This document shows positions 17,747 to 26,314 of a stretch of DNA of 64,000 bases, piece by piece. The notes beneath the pieces were generated by a model that saw only the letters and a program-made list of their open reading frames with translations, did not search any database and was not told the DNA's origin. The position numbers were made by a program, and so were the translations under genes. Within the stretch, counting starts at the first letter, position 1. The number at the start of each line of letters is the position of its first letter. Origin of the DNA: Ravibacter arvi (GTDB taxonomy: Bacteria > Bacteroidota > Bacteroidia > Cytophagales > Spirosomataceae); contig NZ_BAABEY010000032.1 of the NCBI RefSeq assembly GCF_039540405.1, forward strand, positions 1 through 64,000. Direction: 5' to 3'.

Positions 17747-20191
17747 TTACGCTCCAACTTCCAGCTTTTTATTCAGCAGATTGTATGCCCTATTTTTTGA
17801 CATCGACTGACCAAGTTGTTCCCATTGCTCGTAGTTGTCCGCAAATTCGTCGTGGCATTCACTGATCAGATTCTCAGAAAAAACATGAAACAGCTTCGTA
17901 TTGGCCTTTCTGCGACTTTCTCTCTGCAAATAAGCTGAAATCTGGATGGCTGTCGGACAATCTCCGGCTTTGACCATATAGACTACACCAACCGCAAAAG
18001 TATCATGAAGCCCCATTTCCTCCTGGCTGCCCCAATTGATATCCAGTGATTTCTTTAAAAAACGGCGCGCCTCATCCATTTCGGACAGGCTGATTCCCAC
18101 ATAAGCCAACCCCAGCAAGCACTGCGCAACATTTCTCTGGTCTTTGGCTTCCTCCCGGTATTTCAGAGCTTCTTCGAAATAGCCCCGGGCCACCTCATAA
18201 TTCTTTTCATAAAGTGCCGCCATTCCCAGGCCGTGAAGCGGAAAACCGCTTTCCCACTTGTTCTGAAGATGCATAAAATACTCCCTGCTTTTTTCATAAT
18301 ACTGCCTGGCTTTTCCAACTTCACCGATCAGCAGGCTCTCCCTGGCCAGATTATTAAAAATAACGGCATTCACTCTCGACTTCTCACCGGCATCGGTAAT
18401 AAGCAGCGCTTTCCTGAAGTACTCGATAGCTTCCCGGTGCTTTCCTTTCTTCCCTTGTACATTACCCAGGTCACTGTAGGTAGATGCCTTCTGGTTTACA
18501 TCTCCAAGCAGGTCATCCAGGGTCAGCTTCTTCTGGTAGTAAGCAAAGGCCTGGTCATAGTCAGCCTGCCGGTACAGTATGGTACCCAACCCGTTCAGGA
18601 CCTCCTGCAGATCCCGGTTCGGCTCATACGAATTATTCGCTATATGTTCGAGGCGTTCACGCCCTTCGTTTAACTGCGAACGGATTTCCCAGTATCTCCA
18701 TAGCCCGGCACCACACCTGGTCATCATATCGGTCCAGTTATACCGGTCCATGTAAACAAATGCCATACGGATATTGGCTATCTGCTCTTCGAGTATCTCG
18801 AGCTTTTCCATTTGCCTGTCTCCCAGCAAATGAGCACCGTGCTCCGCTACGAATGCCAGGTAATACTCGCAAAACCTTTTATGAATCACCTCCGCATCTC
18901 CCCGCGCTATTAATTTTTCCTTACTGTACTGCCTGATGGTCTCTAAAAGAAAAAAGCGCTTTGTCCCTCCCTTGGGGCTACTCGGTTTGAGAAGGCTCGC
19001 TCTTTGCAGCTTGGATATAATACTTTCCCTCGTTTCCACCCGTACACTATCTTCAAAGCAAACTTTCTTAATTGCACTGACAGAAAAGTCATCTGCAAAA
19101 GCGGAAAGGTTCATCATGGTATTTCCTTCCAGGCTTTCGAGAAGCTCATAGCTCCACTCTATTGCATTTCTCATGCTTCTGTGCCTCACGGTAAGGATAT
19201 TGGCCGAAGAAGACTCCAACTGAGGCAGAAACCTGTCAAGCTGCTCCGATATTTCTTCAACAGTGAGAATGTCGGTCCGGCTTGCGGCCAGTATGATTGC
19301 CAGCGGAAGTCCGTCAAACCAGCTACAGATTTTAGAGACGCTCGGAAGTGTACCCGGCGATAATTTAAACCTGGAATTTACGTGCCTGGCATGATGTTCA
19401 AACAACTTTACGCCATTGAACTGCCTTAATTCCTCGGTCGGCATATTCCAACTTCCTGTTTCCATGGATCGGAGCTCCAGGCGATGGCCATCAGGTAGAC
19501 CTTTGACTTCGAAATAATCCCTGGAAGTGCATATGACGTGTACGTGCGGGCAATTCGTCTTGATTTCCACAATCAATTGCTTCACTTCGGCGATGAGGTG
19601 TTCGCAATTGTCGAAAATAAGTAGAAACTTCTTCGCTTTAAGGAAGGTTATGATCTGGTTGGTAACGGATTTGGTCCCGTCATCCGGGATCCTGAGGATT
19701 TCTGCGGTTACCTGGGCAACCCTGTCGCCCTCTTTCACGGGGGCTAACTCAATAAAAACCGCCCCGCCGGGATACATTTCCCGATGGTTTACAGCGTAAA
19801 AAACCGACAAAGTAGATTTGCCTATACCTCCGGGACCGGTTATTAGCACCATCCTGCTTTTTTGAATTTCCCTTGAAATTTCTGCGGCCTCTTCATCGAG
19901 GCCGAAAATAACAGGCAACGTGAAAAGCTTCTCGGTACGGTCTTCACTTGCTGCGGCAGGCGTCTCGGATGACTCCGCTTTTTCACCGACAAAATTTTTA
20001 ATTTTTCCGACAAAATTTTTATACGCGCGCCCACTGCGCTGTAGTGCTTCGGAGAAATCCCCGAACTTGAGAACCGCAACAATGATGCCGATCAGCACCA
20101 TTACCCAGGTACTGACGTTACGCTTCTCAAGAAATTCGATCAGGTCGAGGATGTCAAAAAGGATGATAGAGGTTAGGGGCTGCATATACAA
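17747..20191 (-). CDS. membrane-anchored STAND (NB-ARC-type) ATPase with C-terminal TPR repeats
   Basis: The 814-residue product has one predicted transmembrane helix (about 28-42) after a short amphipathic start, a charged linker, then a STAND NTPase module: Walker A GPGGIGKST (119-127), Walker B FLLIFDNCEHL (189-199), a CTSRD sensor motif (about 221-225) and GLPLAI (about 294-299). From about 520 to 770 there are tetratricopeptide-like repeats. The ATPase-TPR part resembles that of large LuxR/SARP-type regulators and of NLR-like immune sensors, but there is no DNA-binding or recognisable effector domain; the N-terminal membrane helix takes its place. It starts 16 bases after the gamma-glutamylcyclotransferase-like gene and is probably translated from the same message. 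Its ligand and output are unknown. Confidence 0.85.
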   Translation of the reverse strand: MYMQPLTSIILFDILDLIEFLEKRNVSTWVMVLIGIIVAVLKFGDFSEALQRSGRAYKNFVGKIKNFVGEKAESSETPAAASEDRTEKLFTLPVIFGLDEEAAEISREIQKSRMVLITGPGGIGKSTLSVFYAVNHREMYPGGAVFIELAPVKEGDRVAQVTAEILRIPDDGTKSVTNQIITFLKAKKFLLIFDNCEHLIAEVKQLIVEIKTNCPHVHVICTSRDYFEVKGLPDGHRLELRSMETGSWNMPTEELRQFNGVKLFEHHARHVNSRFKLSPGTLPSVSKICSWFDGLPLAIILAASRTDILTVEEISEQLDRFLPQLESSSANILTVRHRSMRNAIEWSYELLESLEGNTMMNLSAFADDFSVSAIKKVCFEDSVRVETRESIISKLQRASLLKPSSPKGGTKRFFLLETIRQYSKEKLIARGDAEVIHKRFCEYYLAFVAEHGAHLLGDRQMEKLEILEEQIANIRMAFVYMDRYNWTDMMTRCGAGLWRYWEIRSQLNEGRERLEHIANNSYEPNRDLQEVLNGLGTILYRQADYDQAFAYYQKKLTLDDLLGDVNQKASTYSDLGNVQGKKGKHREAIEYFRKALLITDAGEKSRVNAVIFNNLARESLLIGEVGKARQYYEKSREYFMHLQNKWESGFPLHGLGMAALYEKNYEVARGYFEEALKYREEAKDQRNVAQCLLGLAYVGISLSEMDEARRFLKKSLDINWGSQEEMGLHDTFAVGVVYMVKAGDCPTAIQISAYLQRESRRKANTKLFHVFSENLISECHDEFADNYEQWEQLGQSMSKNRAYNLLNKKLEVGA

Positions 20192-20207
20192 GAATGAGGG
20201 GCTTTTC

Positions 20208-20888
20208 TCACTCTATTCTCACGGTCTCATATATTCGTTTTAAGGGTGAGTCATAGAGGATTTGGTCTATTTTAAAGGCTTGAGGGGAATATACGTGCGG
20301 CCGTCGGGGGTGGATACGGTCATTTACCCAGTGGACATTCCATTCCTGGCAGGAAAGAAGAAACCGGCTGACAAAATCTTCCTCCAGGAGAAATGAAAAT
20401 TCGGCTTCCTGTTCCAGGCAGCCTTCCATACATATATCTACATACGACTGAACAATGGGCACGTTCTCTGACGGTAAAGCGCTTTCAAATTGCGCTTCGT
20501 CGCTAAAATTATTCAAATAAATATAAAATTCCCCATCCGGATCGAAGCCGGAGGAAGCTTCATAAAACCCGAGCTGCGATTTAGCCACCAATACCCGGTC
20601 ATAGCCACGTTCCCGCTTGTCCATGGCTAGCAAATCTTCATCCGAAACTTCAAAAAAAACGCCGTTAAGGTAGTCGTCATGCGGCCTTTCACCCCGGAAC
20701 CTACGGAAATCCGCTACACTGATACATCCCAGGAATGTCGTTGTGAAACCCGGTACAGGAGTACGCGCCCACCAGCCCCTTGTAAAACCTTCCAACTTAA
20801 CCGGGAAAGCCTCGTGAGCGGTAGGTACTGTCATCAGTCTGGATGCGCGGTTGATAAGAGAGCCATATCCCAACACATATTTTTTCAT
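20208..20888 (-). CDS. gamma-glutamylcyclotransferase-like (GGCT/AIG2 fold) protein
   Basis: I start this at 20888 (226 residues), where MKKYVLGYGSL puts the conserved YGSL substrate-loop motif at residues 8-11; an ATG upstream at 20942 would add 18 unlikely residues. DKRERGYDR near 90-98 carries a Glu at the expected place of the GGCT catalytic acid. The C-terminal 90 residues (with CMEGCLEQE and WVNDRIHPRRP) are longer than in minimal GGCTs. Such folds release 5-oxoproline from gamma-glutamyl compounds, but related proteins have other uses. Its tight linkage to the STAND ATPase is notable. Confidence 0.75.
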   Translation of the reverse strand: MKKYVLGYGSLINRASRLMTVPTAHEAFPVKLEGFTRGWWARTPVPGFTTTFLGCISVADFRRFRGERPHDDYLNGVFFEVSDEDLLAMDKRERGYDRVLVAKSQLGFYEASSGFDPDGEFYIYLNNFSDEAQFESALPSENVPIVQSYVDICMEGCLEQEAEFSFLLEEDFVSRFLLSCQEWNVHWVNDRIHPRRPHVYSPQAFKIDQILYDSPLKRIYETVRIE

Positions 20889-21133
20889 AATCTTGTAATG
20901 GTAATATTCCTGAACGCCTCCTGTCCTGCGTTCGGGAGTCAAGTCTGGTTGTTAAAGAAAAAAATCCCTACAATACTACTAAAATTCACGTAAGTCAGAC
21001 CAGGCGCTTTCCCAAACACTGCGACTTATTCTTTGTGAAACCGATTTCTTCATAGATTCTGCTAAAATCCGGTAGTTCTTCCAACTTTTCGCTAACCGTC
21101 CTAAATTTGCGCCTTAATCCGGAACGTAACATT

Positions 21134-21436
21134 ATGATAATTCACAACACTACTTATAGTGTAGCTCCTCCAGCGGAGGCAAAATGGGTATTATGGGTAC
21201 AGGAGCACCATGTACCAGCCATTCATGCACTGCCGGGTGTCAGTTCCTGCCGCTTCCTGAAGCTCCTCACTGAAGTAGAACAGGATGGCATTACCTATAC
21301 GATCCAGGTGGAATTGGCTGATCTTGACGCCGGTGAAGCGTTCCTACAAGCCCACGACCCCGTTTTCCAGGCTGAAATGCAGGAACATTTCCCCGGCCAG
21401 GTACTGTATTTCCAGACCTTATTGAAAGTAATGTGA
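21134..21436 (+). CDS. DUF4286 family protein
   Basis: The 100-residue product, started at the ATG at 21134 (MIIHNTTYSV), is a small alpha/beta ferredoxin-like protein typical of Bacteroidota. Recognisable segments are the strand at the start, the VPAIHALPG helix-turn, and the C-terminal FPGQVLYFQTLLKV strand. The function is unknown. A TTG upstream at 21107 would only add nine residues. It stands alone between a divergent GGCT-like gene and hpf. Confidence 0.8.
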   Translation: MIIHNTTYSVAPPAEAKWVLWVQEHHVPAIHALPGVSSCRFLKLLTEVEQDGITYTIQVELADLDAGEAFLQAHDPVFQAEMQEHFPGQVLYFQTLLKVM

Positions 21437-21634
21437 GGCTTCCGTCCGGCTGACCCGGTCTTTCTGAGTTAAGTACAATCGCTACCCGAAAACACCCCTT
21501 GCACCCACCCGGCGCCTGCAGAAAAGCATACAAAATAAACCACGAAGTTTGCTTGACATTGACATTACGATTTTGTTAATTCATTATTCAATAATGACAG
21601 TAAACTCAGTTGTTCAATTTAAATTCTGACGCGT

Positions 21635-21994
21635 ATGAGACTGCAGATGCAAGCCGTTCGCTTTAATGCGGATGAGAGATTGTTAGCTTTTATTCAACAA
21701 AAGATGAATAAACTGGAAACTTTCTATGACAACATTACCAGCGGGGATGTCTTTCTCAAGCTCGACAAGAGCGAGAATAACAAAATCCAGAAAAAGCTGG
21801 TAGAGGTAAAACTATACGTGCCGGGGGGCAGCGTATTTGTCAGGGAAGCCGGAACGACATTCGAAGAAGCTACCGACTTGGCTATTGATACGCTAAAAAT
21901 GAGGGTTAAGAAATTCAAAAATAAAAGAGCGGAAGTCAGAAACGGAAAACCGCTGCTGGTGGAAGCAGATACGGAAGACCAGGAAGAAATCTAA
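21635..21994 (+). CDS. hpf: ribosome hibernation promoting factor (HPF/RaiA, short form)
   Basis: The 119-residue product has the beta-alpha-beta-beta-beta-alpha HPF fold: MRLQMQAVRFNADERLLAFI, DVFLKLDKSENN, KLVEVKLYVPG, VFVREAGTTFEEATDLAIDTL and a basic C-terminal helix KMRVKKFKNK. It lacks the C-terminal dimerisation domain of long HPF. It binds the 30S decoding region and stabilises idle ribosomes in slow growth. It is a single gene with a strong terminator right after it (22014-22038). Confidence 0.9.
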   Translation: MRLQMQAVRFNADERLLAFIQQKMNKLETFYDNITSGDVFLKLDKSENNKIQKKLVEVKLYVPGGSVFVREAGTTFEEATDLAIDTLKMRVKKFKNKRAEVRNGKPLLVEADTEDQEEI

Positions 21995-22013
21995 ATTCGT
22001 ACAATTCAAAAGT

Positions 22014-22038
22014 AAAAAGGGGCCTTCGCCCCTTTTTT
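22014..22038 (+). terminator. rho-independent terminator after hpf
   Basis: AAAAAGGGGC (22014-22023), tetraloop CTTC, GCCCCTTTTT (22028-22037), running into T6. The hairpin is symmetric, so it may also stop leftward transcription from the convergent heptose kinase gene ending at 22078. Confidence 0.9.
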
Positions 22039-22077
22039 ATTGCCTTATAAAAGTTCTGTGCGTAAAAAACGCCCGGT

Positions 22078-23067
22078 TTAGAGCGGGGTTCCTGTCTTCA
22101 GCGCCTCCTTCAGCAACAATGCCTTGTCGATCGGAACCGCACCTACGTGCTCACATACCAGCCCCCCGCCGAGATTGGAAAGCGTAGCCACCAACAAAGG
22201 TGAAAGTCTCAACGCCACACAACAGGCAGCAATGCTGATCACCGTGTCACCTGCGCCCGAAACATCGGTTACCTTTCGTTTGTGGGCCTTAATATGATGC
22301 TTTTCAGGACCGGAAGTAATAAAAACCCCGCGCTCCGACTGCGTGATCAACGCTCCGTCTGCAGAAAGCTCAAGCAGCAATTCGGCAACGACCTGCTCAA
22401 ATTCTTCCCGGTTATTAATGTCGAAATCCTTTTTGAAACCTTCGCGAAGTTCTTTCAGGTTGGGTTTGAACAGCGTAACATGGCGATAGGCCAGGAAGTT
22501 TTTCTTTTTAGGATCGACCACCGTCGGTACATCGTGTTCCCGGGCAAAGCTGGTGATAGCCGCGATGCTCTCCGCATCCAGCACCCCCTTGTCATAATCT
22601 TCAAACAGCACTACGTCGCATGACGGGATGAGCTCAATCGCCTTGTCTATCAGTCTTTGCTTATCTGTCGCCGAAATAGGGGCTTCGGTTTCACTGTCGA
22701 TCCTGACGACATGCTGACTCCCGGCTATGACCCTTTCTTTAACAGTAGTGAGCCGGTCGGACGCCCGCAGAAGTCCTTCGCAATTAAGGCCTTTCTCCTT
22801 CAGTATTCTCTGCAGCTTTTCCCCGTATTCGTCCTGGCCGATTACCGTACAGATAAATGCTTCGGCGCCCAATGCCTGAAGATTGAGCAAAACATTGCCG
22901 GCACCGCCCAGCCTGAGCTCCCTGCTTTGAACCGTTACCACCGGCACCGGCGCCTCAGGAGAAATTCGTTCCACTTTACCCCAGACATAGGAATCCAGCA
23001 TCACATCCCCGACCACCAATATCCGCAGTTTATTAAAAGACTCAAAGATTTGTTCTAAAGACTCCAT
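22078..23067 (-). CDS. hldA: D-glycero-beta-D-manno-heptose-7-phosphate kinase (PfkB family, monofunctional)
   Basis: The 329-residue product matches the N-terminal kinase half of HldE/RfaE: VVGDVMLDSYVWGKVERISPEAPVP at about 18-42, the sugar-binding GGAGN at 54-58, and the anion-hole/catalytic DVSGAGDT at 268-275 with the base Asp at 274. The nucleotidyltransferase half is absent, so it resembles the split HldA form. It phosphorylates heptose-7-phosphate at O-1 in the ADP-heptose pathway for LPS core. It is convergent with hpf and is followed upstream by the DUF6268-like gene. Confidence 0.87.
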   Translation of the reverse strand: MESLEQIFESFNKLRILVVGDVMLDSYVWGKVERISPEAPVPVVTVQSRELRLGGAGNVLLNLQALGAEAFICTVIGQDEYGEKLQRILKEKGLNCEGLLRASDRLTTVKERVIAGSQHVVRIDSETEAPISATDKQRLIDKAIELIPSCDVVLFEDYDKGVLDAESIAAITSFAREHDVPTVVDPKKKNFLAYRHVTLFKPNLKELREGFKKDFDINNREEFEQVVAELLLELSADGALITQSERGVFITSGPEKHHIKAHKRKVTDVSGAGDTVISIAACCVALRLSPLLVATLSNLGGGLVCEHVGAVPIDKALLLKEALKTGTPL

Positions 23068-23138
23068 TTAAATCAATTCTATTGCTCACTTCGTTGAAAT
23101 CGCCATTTCTTTCAACAGCGCAAAGGTCAGCATTTTTC

Positions 23139-24131
23139 TTACCAATTCAAGCCGCTGTCCCCGATACCCATCCTGCGCGTGAATTTGGAGGACAGCTTCG
23201 ACCGCGAAGTGAGGTATCGCAAGCTGGCGCCCACATAAGGAGCGGTTGCCGGCCGGTAGCGCTCCAGTACAAGGCCGGTCTCCCCTATATCTTTCAGGCT
23301 CCTGAAAGTGGTAACCCCCGCTTCGAGCGAAATATTAAACACGGAAAGCAGGTGCGCATTGACCGCTAAGCCCGCTTTGACATGCCGGTAATTCTGCCGG
23401 TTCATCCGCTCCAGTTCAGGAGTTGCAGGCGCCGCCAGCTTGAACCCGCTGCTGTAACCATTCAGTCCGCTGATGGCCTCCATATTGAGCCATTTGTTGG
23501 CATTGTACCGTACGGAGGCTGTAAAGGGCAGAATAGCTGTAGCCCGCCAGTTTTTGTTGAACCGCTTGTTGATACCGAAGACCGGCACCACCATGAGCTT
23601 CTGGTTATACAACAGGATCGACCCGTACATCAATTGGGTTTGAAGCCCCAGTATATGCATCCTTGCGGCACCGCCCCAGATGTGCGGACGGGGAGAGAAG
23701 AAAGTCTCATTCGATTCCGAAATACCGAGCCCGCCTCCATACATCCAAAGCCGGTCTTTCAAGCTCGCCTGCAGCCGTATTACGCCTGCGGACACCGACT
23801 TATAGCCGTTCTGCGGTATTCGCAGCCCGTCAATTTCGGGCGACGACTGGCCATAGTGCACGTACATGAGGGTATGTACCGCCCGCAGATCAAATTTCTT
23901 ACGAAGGCTAAAACTGGCTTGCACCTCACTTTTTAATGGTACCAGGCCCAAAACGCTGGTACGGGTAAGTCCATAGCGACCGCCGGATCCCATTCCCGCC
24001 TCCGGGTGAAATTCGGCACGCATCGTAGCGTTCGGATAAAATAACCTGCTGAGATTGAGCTGCTGCGCCTGCGCCGCACCGGCAATCCAAAACAGAGATA
24101 AGAAGCCTGCCGCAGACCGGGAAATTCGCAT
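23139..24131 (-). CDS. predicted outer-membrane protein (DUF6268-like)
   Basis: I place the start at 24131 (330 residues), where MRISRSAAGFLSLFWIAGAAQAQ is a complete signal peptide; an ATG at 24158 adds nine residues. The mature part has many short alternating hydrophobic strands, such as YGLTRTSVLGLVPLKSEVQ and WRATAILPFTASVRYN, which indicates a beta-barrel. The layout is like DUF6268 proteins of Bacteroidota. The function is unknown. It lies 71 bases upstream of the heptose kinase gene on the same strand. Confidence 0.65.
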   Translation of the reverse strand: MRISRSAAGFLSLFWIAGAAQAQQLNLSRLFYPNATMRAEFHPEAGMGSGGRYGLTRTSVLGLVPLKSEVQASFSLRKKFDLRAVHTLMYVHYGQSSPEIDGLRIPQNGYKSVSAGVIRLQASLKDRLWMYGGGLGISESNETFFSPRPHIWGGAARMHILGLQTQLMYGSILLYNQKLMVVPVFGINKRFNKNWRATAILPFTASVRYNANKWLNMEAISGLNGYSSGFKLAAPATPELERMNRQNYRHVKAGLAVNAHLLSVFNISLEAGVTTFRSLKDIGETGLVLERYRPATAPYVGASLRYLTSRSKLSSKFTRRMGIGDSGLNW

Positions 24132-24333
24132 AGCAGAAGCAATGGAGAATAGTGACAACTAGCATTTACAACGACAAAATTAACAACGTATTGCTGCCGG
24201 ATCGCCAAACTTCCCTTAATTGCAGGCTCAAGCCGGAGAAACATCAGTCGGAATCCCCTGCGGGGACCATCAAAATATTCGTACTTTTGACAAGTCTCCG
24301 CTTCAGTAACCAAACTTGTAAATAAGCCTGTTC

Positions 24334-26148
24334 ATGCGCTTCTTTCTCTCAATAGCTTTTCTTCTTACGATTTTTTCAGCGTCGGGCCAGGATTGGAAAC
24401 CGGCGGGCACAAAAATACTGACGCCCTGGGCGGAAAAGGTGGATCCCAAAGCCCCCCATCCGGAATACCCCCGGCCACAGCTTACCCGTACCGGCTGGAC
24501 CAACCTGAACGGGCAGTGGGATTATGCCATCGTGCCGGCAAAATCTGGCCGGCCCGCACAATTTCAAGGAAAGATCCTGGTCCCTTTCGCCGTTGAATCC
24601 GCTCTTTCGGGAGTGGGGAAAACCGTAGGAAAAGACCAGGAGCTCTGGTACCGTACGCAGTTCCAGGCGCCCAAAAACATGAAGGGCAAGCGCTTGTTGC
24701 TCCATTTCGGCGCCGTTGACTGGCAAGCCGATGTTTTTATAAACGGGAAAAACGCCGGGACGCACAAGGGCGGATACGATCCCTTTACCTTTGATGTTAC
24801 TGACCTGTTGGGAAAACCGGGTACCCAGGAACTGACCGTAGGCGTGTGGGACCCTTCTGACGACGGGCCGCAGCCTAGAGGGAAACAAGTTAAGAATCCA
24901 CACGGCATTTGGTATACGCCCGTCACCGGCATCTGGCAAACCGTCTGGCTGGAAGTTGTCCCCGAAACTTATGTTTCCGGTCTGAAGATCACCCCCTATT
25001 TTGAGACCAGGTCCGTCAAGATCCGGCCGGCCGTTCAGGAAAGTCTGGCGGGCGACCAAATAAAGGTGGCAGCATACGACGGCGAGAAGGAAGTAGCTGC
25101 CGTTACATCAGTTCCCGGTCAGGACATTATCCTGAACATACCAAATGCCAAAGTCTGGCATCCGGATACGCCTTTCCTGTATGACCTGAAACTGTCGGTA
25201 GTCAGGAAAGGCAAAGTGGTGGACCAGGTGGGCAGCTATTTTGCCATCCGGAAGGTCAGCATGCAGCCCGACGAAAATGGTATTCAACGCATGTTGGTCA
25301 ATAACAAATTTTTGTTCCAGTACGGCCCGCTGGACCAGGGCTGGTGGCCCGATGGTCTTTACACCGCGCCTACCGACGAAGCGTTGCTGTTTGACATCGT
25401 TAAGACCAGGGAAATGGGCTTCAATATGATCCGGAAACACGTCAAGGTCGAGCCTGCACGCTGGTACTATCACTGCGACCGGCTCGGCATGCTGGTATGG
25501 CAGGACATGCCTTCCGGGGACCTCGGTAATCATTGGGAGCAACGACCGGGCATCACCGGGCGCGAAACGGACAAGGACAGGACACCGGAATCAGAAGCCA
25601 TTTACAAAACGGAATGGAAGGCCATTATGGATGCTTTCTATCACTTCCCTTCCATCGTGGTCTGGGTACCTTTCAACGAAGCCTGGGGCCAGTTCAAAAC
25701 CAGAGAAATCACCGAATGGACTATGAAATATGACCCCGACAGGTTGGTAAACAGCGCCAGCGGCGGAAATTTCGAACCGGTCGGCCACATCATTGATATG
25801 CACAACTACCCTGATCCGGTGATGCCTCGCCCTGATCTTTTCGGCAGCAGGCAGATCATTGTACTCGGCGAATTCGGCGGACTGGGGCTGCCCGTTGCCG
25901 ATCATACCTGGCAGGATAAAAACAACTGGGGCTACCAGAGTTTCAAGAGCCCGGAGGAACTGCTGACCCGCTACACCAAATTAATGAAAGACCTCAAGCC
26001 GCTGATCAAACGAGGGCTTTCCGCCGGGGTATACACCCAAACGACGGACGTTGAGATTGAGACCAACGGCCTGATGACCTACGACCGGAAGGTGATCAAA
26101 ATGCCGGAAAAGGCACTGAAAGAATTGCATGACGAGCTTTATCGGTAA
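24334..26148 (+). CDS. secreted glycoside hydrolase family 2 enzyme (beta-galactosidase-like)
   Basis: The 604-residue product has a signal peptide (about 1-18), a GH2 sugar-binding jelly roll (about 50-210, with WYRTQFQAP and FGAVDWQADVFING), an immunoglobulin-like domain (about 215-310) and a TIM barrel. WVPFNEAWGQF carries the acid/base Glu at 449, and IIVLGEFGG the nucleophile Glu at 513. GNHWEQRP near 400 is a likely active-site loop. It is shorter than LacZ and lacks the C-terminal domains, as do many exported Bacteroidota GH2 enzymes. Specificity (beta-galactoside, glucuronide or mannoside) cannot be decided. It is a single gene with its own terminator. Confidence 0.9.
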   Translation: MRFFLSIAFLLTIFSASGQDWKPAGTKILTPWAEKVDPKAPHPEYPRPQLTRTGWTNLNGQWDYAIVPAKSGRPAQFQGKILVPFAVESALSGVGKTVGKDQELWYRTQFQAPKNMKGKRLLLHFGAVDWQADVFINGKNAGTHKGGYDPFTFDVTDLLGKPGTQELTVGVWDPSDDGPQPRGKQVKNPHGIWYTPVTGIWQTVWLEVVPETYVSGLKITPYFETRSVKIRPAVQESLAGDQIKVAAYDGEKEVAAVTSVPGQDIILNIPNAKVWHPDTPFLYDLKLSVVRKGKVVDQVGSYFAIRKVSMQPDENGIQRMLVNNKFLFQYGPLDQGWWPDGLYTAPTDEALLFDIVKTREMGFNMIRKHVKVEPARWYYHCDRLGMLVWQDMPSGDLGNHWEQRPGITGRETDKDRTPESEAIYKTEWKAIMDAFYHFPSIVVWVPFNEAWGQFKTREITEWTMKYDPDRLVNSASGGNFEPVGHIIDMHNYPDPVMPRPDLFGSRQIIVLGEFGGLGLPVADHTWQDKNNWGYQSFKSPEELLTRYTKLMKDLKPLIKRGLSAGVYTQTTDVEIETNGLMTYDRKVIKMPEKALKELHDELYR

Positions 26149-26200
26149 AAAAACGAAAGCTGACAAAGAAAATTTAGGTGCACATTTTGCGCTTTCTTAA

Positions 26201-26231
26201 CAAAAGAGGCAGAAAACATCTGCCTCTTTTG
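26201..26231. terminator. bidirectional terminator between convergent genes
   Basis: CAAAAGAGGCAGA (26201-26213), loop AAACA, TCTGCCTCTTTTG (26219-26231): a perfect 13-bp stem with A-rich and T-rich bases inside its ends. It lies between the GH2 gene (+, ends 26148) and the 960-residue lipoprotein gene (-, ends 26315) and can serve both. Confidence 0.85.
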
Positions 26232-26314
26232 CATTTTAATGAACAGGGAGTGGCGGATCAACATACTTACCACCAGCTTTCCGAAAGGCTCTATATTTTT
26301 TCTCCTCCTGGCCC

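Noticed and set aside
21540..21600. Promoter of hpf (TTGACA and TTTG-like elements near 21548-21575)
   Set aside because: The -7 element reads TACGATTTTG, which does not fit TAnnTTTG, and no -10 box lies at 17 bases from TTGACA; not strong enough to annotate.
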